From NCBI RefSeq assembly GCF_014696135.1, contig NZ_JACJPP010000011.1, positions 310,001 to 374,000 of the forward strand: a stretch of 64,000 bases of DNA. Direction: 5' to 3'. The notes under the pieces were generated by a model. The model saw only the letters and a list, made by a program, of their open reading frames with translations. It did no database searches and was not told the DNA's origin. Made by a program: the position numbers and the translations under genes. Every line of letters starts with the position of its first letter. Within the stretch, counting starts at the first letter, position 1. The DNA comes from Nodosilinea sp. FACHB-141. GTDB taxonomy: Bacteria; Cyanobacteriota; Cyanobacteriia; Phormidesmidales; Phormidesmidaceae. Shown in pieces: positions 19,928-28,025 of this stretch.

Positions 19928-20573
19928 TATCGCCCAAAGGGCCTAACCATCAGCTAGAGCAATGCCCGAGACTCTTGTCAAGGGATATGCCGACAAAACG
20001 TTACAAAACAAAATATCTAAAAAGGCTTTTCCCCAGGTTTTCCCCAGGTTCAACCGACTTTTCCCCAAGTTTTCCCCAGGAGTTCACGTTAGAGCACGGG
20101 CTTGGGCAGCCCTGTGGAAAACGGTATTTTCTTCAGCAGCGATCGCCTAGTCGGCAGCCTGCCTGCCCGCCTGCTGCTGGGGATCGCTAGAACCCCTACT
20201 CCGTCGTTGGAACCCTAGGCTGCTAGCTCAAACAGGCCTGTAAGGCAAGATTGACAGTATCCGAGGAGTTCGGCAAAATGATGCGACTGGCAGAGCCGAG
20301 TACCGCGCTCCCCGGTCCGAAAGGCCCGTCTCTGGGTTCTTATAGGCTGGCTTATAGCACTCCGGTTTCGCCCTGGGCAAAGTTAGTCCAGATAAATCCC
20401 CATGTTCTTTTAGCAGACAGAGTGTTGCATCGGCAGGCGTTGAATCTTTCACGCCTGGTTGCTGTGGGCGGCTTTATGCTGCCCATCCCAACGGCTGGCT
20501 TCAACGCCGGTCCGCTGGATTTCGTCCCGCCGCGATCGCTACAGTTCATCTCCCCCTACCAAGGCAGCGCCCT
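19928..20573. other. Long intergenic region with DnaA-box-like cluster
   Basis: No convincing gene. The left half (19993-20025) is AT-rich and followed by four TTTTCCCCA repeats and one TTTTCCACA (see separate entry). The right half contains a 108-codon open frame with no recognisable fold that overlaps the next gene; it is left out. Confidence 0.6.
20027..20121. repeat. Cluster of DnaA-box-like 11-bp repeats
   Basis: TTTTCCCCAGG occurs at 20027-20037, 20038-20048 and 20070-20080, and TTTTCCCCAAG at 20059-20069. They form two abutting pairs, each with an 11-base period, separated by 21 bases. On the opposite strand TTTTCCACA (20113-20121) is an exact match to the DnaA box reported for cyanobacteria. 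An AT-rich block lies immediately to the left. Confidence 0.75.
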
Positions 20574-20816
20574 ATGACCCTCAACGTGAGCACTCCCAAA
20601 GTTAGCCTCATGGCAGAAGTGCCGGAAGACCTCTATAACGCGCTTCAGGTCTACCTAGATGCCAACCCCGCCTGGAGCCAGCACCGCGTATTCTGCGCCG
20701 CCCTATCGCTGTTTTTGATGCAGAGTAACCAGGGCGATAGTCAACGAGCGGCCGCTAAAGGCCGTCGTGATGTCAACCGCATCTACCTCGATGCCCTGTT
20801 TGACTACACTATCTAG
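20574..20816 (+). CDS. Small ribbon-helix-helix-like protein (possibly DUF2811)
   Basis: 80 residues. Short beta strand VSLMAEVP followed by two helices (EDLYNALQVYLDANP; WSQHRVFCAALSLFLMQ), the pattern of ribbon-helix-helix folds, and a basic tail. It resembles short cyanobacterial proteins of the DUF2811 type, by memory only. Location between the repeat cluster and the ParA operon hints at DNA binding; this is inference. Confidence 0.6.
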   Translation: MTLNVSTPKVSLMAEVPEDLYNALQVYLDANPAWSQHRVFCAALSLFLMQSNQGDSQRAAAKGRRDVNRIYLDALFDYTI

Positions 20817-20890
20817 CGGCAAGTAGGCTAGCCGACCACGGGCTAGTACTTGACCAGGCTAATTGTGACAAGCTCTGACGGCCAGGGTTT

Positions 20891-20937
20891 AGGGTTCAAG
20901 GTTTAGGGCGGGTCGTGAACCCTAAACCTTGAACCCT
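20891..20937. repeat. Perfect 18-bp inverted repeat
   Basis: AGGGTTCAAGGTTTAGGG (20891-20908) and its exact reverse complement (20920-20937) are separated by 11 bases. It lies between convergent genes and belongs to a family of similar hairpins elsewhere in the window (35791-35845, 60361-60457). Confidence 0.85.
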
Positions 20938-21046
20938 TAGTAACCGGTCACTTTTGGCTTGAGAGATTGCTAGATTGCGATCGCCCGTGATCTGGGTTTG
21001 AGGTGCAACTCTAAACGTCATACCTCAAACCCCGAGTCTTCTGTCC

Positions 21047-21790
21047 TTAATCAACCCAGCCAATATCGGAATCGGTCAACATCGGGTTGGGCTGCCCTTT
21101 TTGGATGGCGTACTCCGGCACCCCCCGATGGTAGGTAGGTCTATCCTTAGCTTCCATGGGGCGGCGGGGCGTGATGTCTGCCCCAGAGGTGCGACGCGTT
21201 GCCGGAGCCGGAGCCGCAGGGGAGGCCGGGGTATCGGCTAGCTTCAGAATGGTTTTCTTGGCCTCATCCAGCTCGGCCTGGGTTTTGGTCAACGCCTCGG
21301 CCTTAGTCTTGGTTGCTGCCTCTGCCTGATCGAGGCTGTCCTTGAGCTCAAATAAACGGCCCTGTTGGGTTTCGAGATCTTTCTGCAGCCCGGCAATGAT
21401 TTTCTCGAGCTGAGCCTTGTCTTTCTCAGCAGTGGCCAGGTCTTTTTCTAAAGCACTCACCCGCTGGGCTAGGTCAACATCGGGGGCGATCGGAGCCTCT
21501 GCTTTGTCCTCGGGCTTAGCCGTCGTGACCTCGGCCTCGGCCTGGGGCTTAGCCGCAGCAACATCCGCCTTTGCCTTAGGGGCAGGCGTTGCTTTATCCT
21601 CGAGCTTAGCCGCCTGGCGGCTGGTAGCGGTGCGGCGAGAAGACCCAGACCGGGAAGCGCGGCGGCTGGCCGTAGCCTTAGGGGCTACAGGCGCTTCGTC
21701 AGCCTCAGTTTGAGGGGCGATCGCAGGGTCTGGGGCGTCAGCCTTGTTCACTTCTTCTTTAAGTAGATCGGAGAGGCTTTTTTTCGTCAT
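21047..21790 (-). CDS. Coiled-coil partner protein of the adjacent ParA ATPase
   Basis: 247 residues in three parts: a basic N-terminal peptide ([16 protein letters not shown]), a disordered Ala/Lys/Arg-rich stretch to about residue 105, a coiled coil (about 108-190; [17 protein letters not shown] onward) and a disordered tail ending DSDIGWVD. Overlaps the upstream parA by 4 bases, so the two are co-translated. Basic start, coiled coil and terminal Trp flanked by Asp are features reported for McdB-type adaptors that link ParA-like McdA to carboxysomes. No carboxysome gene is near, so the cargo is unknown. Confidence 0.7.
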   Translation of the reverse strand: MTKKSLSDLLKEEVNKADAPDPAIAPQTEADEAPVAPKATASRRASRSGSSRRTATSRQAAKLEDKATPAPKAKADVAAAKPQAEAEVTTAKPEDKAEAPIAPDVDLAQRVSALEKDLATAEKDKAQLEKIIAGLQKDLETQQGRLFELKDSLDQAEAATKTKAEALTKTQAELDEAKKTILKLADTPASPAAPAPATRRTSGADITPRRPMEAKDRPTYHRGVPEYAIQKGQPNPMLTDSDIGWVD

Positions 21791-22428
21791 GGCTGGGTCC
21801 AGTCTCGCTGTAGTTCTTCGGCAACTCGGCAGTAGTCAGAACGGGCCTCCTGGCTGTTTTTGCCGCGCCACTTGAGCACCGGCAGCCCCTCTAATGCGGC
21901 CCGCTCGTGAGCTTTGTAGGCACGAATAAACGCATTACAGGCGGGAATTTTTAGCTCCAGTAGGGTGTTCTGGGCTTCAATGGCTTCGCCGACGCTGCGG
22001 GAATCCACCTTCGTCAACAATACTCGATGGGATACCCCGCTGGGCGATACCGCTTCATTCACTGTAGTAATCAGCACGGCCAAATCCATGGGGGCCGGTG
22101 GTGTAGGCAACAGCAAATAATCCGCCGCTGGAATCACCGCCGCCAGGGTCGCTGACCCCAGCGCCGGCGGAGTATCCACTACGATCAGGTCATGGGTATG
22201 CTCCTGCCTGAGTCGTTTCAGCCGAGCTGGGTTAAATTCTGCTTTTACCTCAAACCCCAGCTCAACCGGGCTGCGCCCCGTCCACCACAGGGCCGACCCC
22301 TGGGGGTCAGCATCGACTAGCAGCACTGATCGCGTCTCCGCAAACACCGCTGCTAAGTTAACGGCGGTCGTGGTTTTGCCCACCCCTCCCTTACCGTTAA
22401 ACACCGCTAACACAATCGGGCTAGCCAA
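21787..22428 (-). CDS. ParA-family ATPase
   Basis: 213 residues. Deviant Walker [13 protein letters not shown] with signature Lys13 and P-loop Lys18, Walker A' [14 protein letters not shown], and Walker [12 protein letters not shown]. Such ATPases bind DNA nonspecifically and position plasmids, chromosomes, carboxysomes or other cargo. Start is TTG at 22428, supported by GAGGA 8 bases upstream. Forms an operon with the coiled-coil gene; no ParB with HTH is present. Confidence 0.92.
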   Translation of the reverse strand: MASPIVLAVFNGKGGVGKTTTAVNLAAVFAETRSVLLVDADPQGSALWWTGRSPVELGFEVKAEFNPARLKRLRQEHTHDLIVVDTPPALGSATLAAVIPAADYLLLPTPPAPMDLAVLITTVNEAVSPSGVSHRVLLTKVDSRSVGEAIEAQNTLLELKIPACNAFIRAYKAHERAALEGLPVLKWRGKNSQEARSDYCRVAEELQRDWTQP

Positions 22429-22822
22429 TTAAAGTTCCTCCTCAGGAGATGTGGCCAAAGCCTCTAGCAAGCTGACTACCAGGATTTTTCGAGGACAGAT
22501 CAGCTAGAGCAAGCGCTGCATTGCTCGTTTCTTAGAGCCACGCCAACGCCTCAACCTACGGAATAGTACTGCAAGCTTGCTCGAACAGCATATCCAGATT
22601 TGCCCTATTCCCTAAAAACCTCGTCGTCTAACCCCCACCCATCCCCCTGCCCCCTTGATAAAATACAGCCACCCTAGTCGAGATCAGGCCCAGGGCGCAG
22701 CATCATGCCGTAACTGGCTGTGGCTGCCTCCTGGGGCTATTTGAGGCGATCGCTTTTGGATCTCCAAAAGCGCCCTATCGATATCGAAAGCTTATTACTC
22801 CTAACCGCTTACCCAATCTCCC
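22429..22822. other. Divergent intergenic region with perfect palindrome
   Basis: No gene seen. CGCTTTTGGA (22751-22760) is followed after TC by its reverse complement (22763-22772), giving a 22-base palindrome overlapping a HIP1 site 50 bases before the DUF1003 gene. It could be an operator. Confidence 0.5.
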
Positions 22823-23455
22823 ATGGCTAATTCCACCGAGTCACCTGCCACTACGTCGTCAAGGACCTGGTTTAGCCGTCGTCCTAAGCAGCGCATTTTG
22901 ACGGCTCCGCTGCCTGCCCCCATTGCCGAAAACATTGAAGCAATTATTGCCATTCACCGCCAGGAGGCCGAGAAGGCCTCGACCACCGAGCAAATTTTGG
23001 AGGTGGTGGCCTCGTGGTTTAGTCGACCTGGGTTCTTGTACCTGCTGCTGCTGAGTCTAGGCCTGTGGCTGGGTGGCGATGCGCTTAACCACGCCGGTCT
23101 GCTGCCCTTCGAACTACCCACCTTCGGCTGGGCGGACCAGGGACTAGATGCAGCGTCGCTGCTGATCTCGACCGGGGTGCTGATTCGCCAAAACCGCCAG
23201 GAAAGCTTTGCCGAACAACGCACCCAGCTGATGCTTCAGCTCAACCTGCTGTCAGAGAAGAAAATTGCCAAAATCATTGCGCTGATAGAGGAGCTGCGGG
23301 AAGACCTGCCCGATATCGTGCAGCGCTACGACCACGAGGCCGCTCTCATGCAAATCTCCACCGATCCCCTGGCGGTGCTAGAGGCGCTAAAAGAAAACCT
23401 GGAAGAAGAAGTATTGGTAGAAAAAGAATCTAAAGAATCTGTAGAGGGTATCTAA
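22823..23455 (+). CDS. DUF1003 family membrane protein
   Basis: 210 residues. Central pair of hydrophobic helices (about 68-88 and 105-120) and the diagnostic RQNRQESFAEQR motif after them, then a charged helical C-terminus rich in Glu/Lys. Function of DUF1003 proteins is not known. Nearby genes give no clear hint. Confidence 0.85.
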   Translation: MANSTESPATTSSRTWFSRRPKQRILTAPLPAPIAENIEAIIAIHRQEAEKASTTEQILEVVASWFSRPGFLYLLLLSLGLWLGGDALNHAGLLPFELPTFGWADQGLDAASLLISTGVLIRQNRQESFAEQRTQLMLQLNLLSEKKIAKIIALIEELREDLPDIVQRYDHEAALMQISTDPLAVLEALKENLEEEVLVEKESKESVEGI

Positions 23456-23462
23456 CCGAGAG

Positions 23463-23825
23463 CTAGCGCAGCAGCTGCTTGACGGTGCTGATCATATCGG
23501 CAGGGCGAAAGGGCTTGGTGATGTAGGCATCGGCCCCCTGCTTCATGCCCCAGTAGCGGTCAAACTCTTCGGCCTTGCTAGAGCAAATAATGACGGGAAT
23601 ATTTTGGGTGGCGGCGGAGTTTTTGATCCAGCGGCAGAGCTCGTAGCCATTCATGTTGGGCATGACAATGTCGAGCACCACCAGATCGGGAGGCGTCGCC
23701 TGAATCATCTCCTGGGCTTCTACGCCGTCTTTAGCTTCTACTACGGTCAGGCCCGCCTTAATCAGCAGCCCGGCAATCATTTCTCGCAGGGTTGAACTGT
23801 CATCCACAATTAGCACTGTACTCAT
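23463..23825 (-). CDS. CheY/PilH-like single-domain response regulator
   Basis: 120 residues, receiver only: acidic pair in LIVDDSSTLREM, phospho-acceptor in LVVLDIVMPNMNGYELC, Ser in ICSSK, Lys in ITKPFRPADM. Very like the PilG/PilH-type regulators of cyanobacterial motility and phototaxis, but no pil or che genes are adjacent. Upstream gene on this strand is ftsX with a 118-base gap. Confidence 0.92.
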   Translation of the reverse strand: MSTVLIVDDSSTLREMIAGLLIKAGLTVVEAKDGVEAQEMIQATPPDLVVLDIVMPNMNGYELCRWIKNSAATQNIPVIICSSKAEEFDRYWGMKQGADAYITKPFRPADMISTVKQLLR

Positions 23826-23943
23826 ACCGATGCCTCGCTGACGGTATGCAGACCGCCCATTGCTCCGTAGCTATTATGGCCAATTTGGGCAGACTCTAAC
23901 ACTTTATTTGAGGACGGCATTGCAAGAGGGGATGGAGGAATAG

Positions 23944-24846
23944 CTAGCGCAGCGAAAACTTGCGAACTGCCAGCAAGCTGCCAATCAACCCCACTAGGGT
24001 ACCCAGTCCCAGCAGTGCCGCAGGCAGCAAAATCAGCTGTTGGGGCGTTAGCCTCAACCCCTGCACCACAAACTGAATGAAGTCGGCTTGCTGGGTAGCT
24101 AGCTCGGTTAAAAAGCGCTGAATGGCAAACAACAGCCCCCAAGCTACGGTGGCCCCAGCCAGACCAAAAGTCGCCCCCTGCAAAATAAAGGGCAAGTAGA
24201 TCCAAATGCGGGTGGCCCCGACTAGCTGCATGACCTCGATCTCGCGCTTGCGGGCCAGCACAATCAGGCGAATGGTGGTGGTGATGACGGCGGTGGCGGT
24301 GAGGGTGAGAATAGTGATGACAAACAGGCTCGTCCACTTGAGCCCGTCATTGAGCTGGGCCAGGCGGGTGACGGCTTCATCGACGTAGCGCACCTCGTCA
24401 ATGCCGTCGAGGCTTTGGAGCTGACTGGCGATCGCCGGCACCGACTCAGAATCTTTCGCTTTGACCTTGAGCTCGTCGACTAAGGGGTTGCCCTTGAGCT
24501 GATCGGTGGCCCCGGCAATGTCAGACAGACCCAGGTCGGTCACCAGAGACGCCCAGGCTGCCTCCTTGGTCACCGGGGTCACCGCCACTACGTTGGGAAA
24601 GCCCTCGACTACCGGCTGTAGATCGCTGGCCTGAAAGCCGCTTTCTAAATAGGCCGATACCTCCAGCTGGCTACCAAACTGGTTCAGCAGTCGCTCTAGC
24701 TGCCAGGTCGATTGCAGGCTAATGCCAAATAAGAACAGCAGCACGGTGATGGTGCTGATGGCCGCCCAGTTCATCCAGCCGCCGCGTCGCAGCCCCAAAA
24801 AGGTTTCGCGCAGCAGGTAGTCGAACTTGGTGAAAAGCTTAAACAT
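23944..24846 (-). CDS. ftsX: FtsX-type cell division ABC permease
   Basis: 300 residues: N-terminal helix (AISTITVLLFLFGISL), an extracytoplasmic domain about 50-160 (QLEVSAYLESGF, RYVDEAVTRL), then three helices (FVITILTLTATAVITT; IYLPFILQGATFGLAG; LILLPAALLGLGTLVG). With FtsE it controls cell-wall hydrolases at division. Start is the ATG at 24846, where the conserved FxYLLRETFLGLRRG region begins; the frame stays open further upstream. FtsE is not in the window. Confidence 0.9.
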   Translation of the reverse strand: MFKLFTKFDYLLRETFLGLRRGGWMNWAAISTITVLLFLFGISLQSTWQLERLLNQFGSQLEVSAYLESGFQASDLQPVVEGFPNVVAVTPVTKEAAWASLVTDLGLSDIAGATDQLKGNPLVDELKVKAKDSESVPAIASQLQSLDGIDEVRYVDEAVTRLAQLNDGLKWTSLFVITILTLTATAVITTTIRLIVLARKREIEVMQLVGATRIWIYLPFILQGATFGLAGATVAWGLLFAIQRFLTELATQQADFIQFVVQGLRLTPQQLILLPAALLGLGTLVGLIGSLLAVRKFSLR

Positions 24847-25096
24847 AAGTGCCCTTGCCTGGGTGAGTTGGGCTGACGGTAATTGAACCGACAATAACAG
24901 ATATGGGGGGCAGCACCCGATGCCAACGCTAACTACAGCATGGTACAAACTATGCTCTGTTCCTAACCTTGTCAAGGGGCATTCGTGATTCGCAACTGAG
25001 GTGGCTTGGGTCGGCTACTCTGAACCGAGCCCCAGGCCCCCCTTAAGTAGGACTAGGCAGTAGTTAATATTTAGAAGGAATCTAAGTATTTTGAGG

Positions 25097-26089
25097 ATGG
25101 ACCTGTCAATGTCTGAAGCGGCTGGCTTGCCCGATCGCCAGGCGGTGATTGACCAGGCTCTAGCCCTGGGGTTTCACCTGGTGGGCATTGTGGCGGTGGG
25201 CCCTGAGCCGAGCCCCGCTGAAACCGCCGCCGTGGGTCACCTGCAAACCTGGCTCAACCAGGGCCACCAAGCCGATATGGACTGGATGGCAAACCCCCGA
25301 CGGCAGGACATTCGTCAGGTACTGCCGGGGGCGCGATCGCTGATTTGCTTAGCCCTCAACTACTACACTCCCCATCGCCATTCCCAAAATCCGAGCCACG
25401 GCAAAATCTCGCGCTACGCCTGGGGTCGCGATTATCACCGGGTGCTGCACAAGCGCCTCAAAGCTCTGGCCGACTGGCTGACGACCGCTGGGGAGGGGAC
25501 GGTTCAGGTGCGCTACTACGCCGACACTGGCCCGGTGCAAGACAAGGCTTGGGCGCAGCAGGCGGGCCTGGGTTGGGTGGCCAAAAACGGTAACCTGATC
25601 ACCCGCCAGTACGGTTCTTGGGTGTTTTTGGGGGAGCTGGTGACGACCCTACCCCTGGCTCCAGACCAGCCCCACACTGCCCACTGCGGCACCTGCACCC
25701 GATGCTTAGAGGCCTGCCCCACCGGAGCGATTACCCAGCCCTATGTGGTTGACGCCAACCGCTGCATTGCTTACCACACCATTGAGAATCGGGACGAAGC
25801 GCTGCCGGAGGCGATCGCACCTCACCTGCAAAACTGGGTGGCGGGCTGCGACATTTGCCAAGATGTCTGCCCCTGGAACCAGCGCTTTGCCCAGCCCACC
25901 ACTGTCGACGAATTTCAGCCTCGGCCCGAGAACCTGGCCCCAAATTTAGATGACTTAGCTAATCTATCAGAAGCGGATTGGGACAGCCGATTTCGGGCTT
26001 CGGCCCTGCGGCGCATTAAACCGGCCATGTGGCGACGCAATGCCCAAACCGCTCAGAAGTGGTCGAGTGACCCTAACGCTGACCCGTAA
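25097..26089 (+). CDS. queG: Epoxyqueuosine reductase
   Basis: Last step of queuosine tRNA modification. 330 residues; cobalamin-dependent N-terminal part (YARGRDYHR-like [32 protein letters not shown]) and a double [4Fe-4S] ferredoxin segment ([27 protein letters not shown]), then a C-terminal tail. Start could be TTG 25091, ATG 25097 or ATG 25109; AAGGAA at 25075-25080 is nearest to the first two. Needs B12-type cofactor, which the cob genes in the window would help supply. Confidence 0.94.
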   Translation: MDLSMSEAAGLPDRQAVIDQALALGFHLVGIVAVGPEPSPAETAAVGHLQTWLNQGHQADMDWMANPRRQDIRQVLPGARSLICLALNYYTPHRHSQNPSHGKISRYAWGRDYHRVLHKRLKALADWLTTAGEGTVQVRYYADTGPVQDKAWAQQAGLGWVAKNGNLITRQYGSWVFLGELVTTLPLAPDQPHTAHCGTCTRCLEACPTGAITQPYVVDANRCIAYHTIENRDEALPEAIAPHLQNWVAGCDICQDVCPWNQRFAQPTTVDEFQPRPENLAPNLDDLANLSEADWDSRFRASALRRIKPAMWRRNAQTAQKWSSDPNADP

Positions 26090-26135
26090 CCAAAGTACAC
26101 TCTTATATAATTCTGCTGTCTAACCTGCGAACGCC

Positions 26136-27017
26136 GTGCTAAAACGCTCTCTCCTGCCCCTGCTCACCCTTTGTGGATTGCTTGGCGCTACCCTGCCGGC
26201 CCACTCCCAGGCTTTGACCCCCTATGTGCTGCCCCTCGACTACGACCTGATGACTGAGCAGGGGCAGTTTCTCGCTAACGAGGCCCAGCAGCTGGCAGAG
26301 TTTCAGCAGTTTGGGCGAGCGCTCGCCCTGGCACAGCTGGCGGCGCAACTGGCTCCCAACGATGGTCAGGTCTTGGCCCTGCTGGGCGGTCTCTATCTGC
26401 AAAACAGCGAGGTCGATAAGGCGCTACCGCTGCTAGAAGAGGCCCGCACTCTACTGCCCGAGAACGCCCGGGTGCTGTTTGCCCTAGGCTCGGCCTACCT
26501 GCAGCAAGACAACCCTCAGTTGGCCTCCAGCTATCTAGAGCAGGGTTTGCAGATTGAGCCCAACAACCCCAGCGCTCTGTTTGACCTGGGCAACACTTAC
26601 TTTAAGCTGGGTCAGTATCCCCAGGCGATCGCCCAGTTTGAGCAGTCGGTGGCGGCAGAACCCGACTTTTGGCCCTCAGTGAACAACATTGGTCTGGTGC
26701 TCTACGAGCAGGGCGAGGCGCAACGGGCCGTGGAGTACTGGCGCTCCAGCCTGGAGCTAGCGGGCAATGAGCCCGAGCCCAAGCTGGCGATCGCAGCGGC
26801 CCTGCACGCCCAGGAAAACTGCGGGGTAGCAGTCCTTAGAGCTAGCAGCGCCGCCTGCCAAGAGGCGCTACGCCTGGGCACCGAAGCCCTGGAGCAAGAC
26901 AGCCGCTACGCCGACATCGAATTTTTGAAGACCAACCTCTGGGGCGATCGCTTGCTAACCTCTACCAGCGCGTTCTTTGAGGTGCCTGACATCAAAGCCC
27001 TGATTGCCGAACTGTAG
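26136..27017 (+). CDS. Exported TPR-repeat protein
   Basis: 293 residues. Signal peptide (MLKRSLLPLLTLCGLLGATLPAHSQA), then about four TPR units (e.g. VLALLGGLYLQNSEVDKALP; VLFALGSAYLQQDNPQLASS; ALFDLGNTYFKLGQYPQAIA; VNNIGLVLYEQGEAQRAVE). TPRs hold protein partners together; the partner is unknown. Start is GTG at 26136. It lies 46 bases after queG in the same direction. Confidence 0.85.
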   Translation: MLKRSLLPLLTLCGLLGATLPAHSQALTPYVLPLDYDLMTEQGQFLANEAQQLAEFQQFGRALALAQLAAQLAPNDGQVLALLGGLYLQNSEVDKALPLLEEARTLLPENARVLFALGSAYLQQDNPQLASSYLEQGLQIEPNNPSALFDLGNTYFKLGQYPQAIAQFEQSVAAEPDFWPSVNNIGLVLYEQGEAQRAVEYWRSSLELAGNEPEPKLAIAAALHAQENCGVAVLRASSAACQEALRLGTEALEQDSRYADIEFLKTNLWGDRLLTSTSAFFEVPDIKALIAEL

Positions 27018-27042
27018 CTACTGATGGCAGGTTGCCGACCGA

Positions 27043-27987
27043 TCAGTAGCGCTGGGGCACAAAAAACTGCTCGTTGATCGGGGGGCGCTCGTAGTCATCC
27101 GGCGCGCTGCGGCGCGGGGTTAGCTCCAGGGGCTCAGGGGTCATATCGACGTAGTCGATCTTGCTGAGAATGTGGCTGATGCAGTTGAGCCGGGCCCGCT
27201 TTTTGTCGTCGGCTTCGACCGTAAACCAGGGCGCTTCAGGAATGTTGGTGTGGGCAAACATGGCGTCTTTAGCCTGGGAATACTCCACCCAGCGATCGCG
27301 CGACTCCAGATCCATTGGGCTAAGCTTCCAGCGGCGGGCCGGGTCAGTAATGCGCGACTGAAATCGCCGCTCTTGCTCGTCATCGCTGACCGAAAACCAA
27401 TACTTCAGCAGAATGATGCCCGATCGCACTAGCATGCGCTCGAACTCAGGGCAGGTGTGCAGAAACTCGTCGTACTGGGCGGCGGTGCAGAAGCCCATCA
27501 CATGCTCAACCCCGGCCCGGTTGTACCAGCTGCGGTCAAAGCAGACAATTTCGCCGGCGGCGGGCAGGTGAGCCACGTAGCGCTGAAAGTACCACTCGGT
27601 TTTTTCGCGATCGCTCGGTGTTCCCAGGGCCACCACCCGGCAGCCGCGTGGGTTGAGCGGCTCGGTGAGACGCTTAATGGTGCCACCCTTGCCCGCCGCA
27701 TCGCGCCCCTCAAACAAAATGACGATGCGGGTGCCGGTGTGCTTGACCCAGTACTGCATTTTCACCAGCTCCACTTGAAGGTGAGCCAGCTCTTTCTCAT
27801 AGAATTTGCTGGTTAGCTTCGAGCTGCCTTCCGACTCAGAGATGAAGTGAAAGACAGGTGGCTCCAAGCCTTTGGCACGATCTTTTTTGCGCTGCTGCTT
27901 GGCCTTCTTTTTGGCTTTTTTCGTCTTTTTGGAGGAGTTAGAGTCCTCGGTGGTTCCGAGGTCGGCTGAGGCTTTGCGATCGCCCAT
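27043..27987 (-). CDS. ppk2: Polyphosphate kinase 2
   Basis: 314 residues. Uses polyphosphate to phosphorylate nucleoside diphosphates. Lys-rich N-terminus (SKKTKKAKKKAKQQRKK), Walker A EGRDAAGKGGTIKRL, Walker B CFDRSWYNRAGVE, and RFQSRITDPARRWKLSPMD lid typical of the family. Ends NEQFFVPQRY. Convergent with the TPR gene. Confidence 0.93.
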   Translation of the reverse strand: MGDRKASADLGTTEDSNSSKKTKKAKKKAKQQRKKDRAKGLEPPVFHFISESEGSSKLTSKFYEKELAHLQVELVKMQYWVKHTGTRIVILFEGRDAAGKGGTIKRLTEPLNPRGCRVVALGTPSDREKTEWYFQRYVAHLPAAGEIVCFDRSWYNRAGVEHVMGFCTAAQYDEFLHTCPEFERMLVRSGIILLKYWFSVSDDEQERRFQSRITDPARRWKLSPMDLESRDRWVEYSQAKDAMFAHTNIPEAPWFTVEADDKKRARLNCISHILSKIDYVDMTPEPLELTPRRSAPDDYERPPINEQFFVPQRY

Positions 27988-28025
27988 GGGTGTTGCCCTA
28001 ATAGACTGTCGCTATGAGCTTAACG

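Noticed and set aside
20027-20080. CRISPR-like array
   Set aside because: Repeats are only 11 bases and mostly abutting, without unique spacers; they fit DnaA boxes better.
20251-20577. 108-codon frame upstream of the small RHH-like gene
   Set aside because: Overlaps the start of the better-supported gene and has no recognisable fold.
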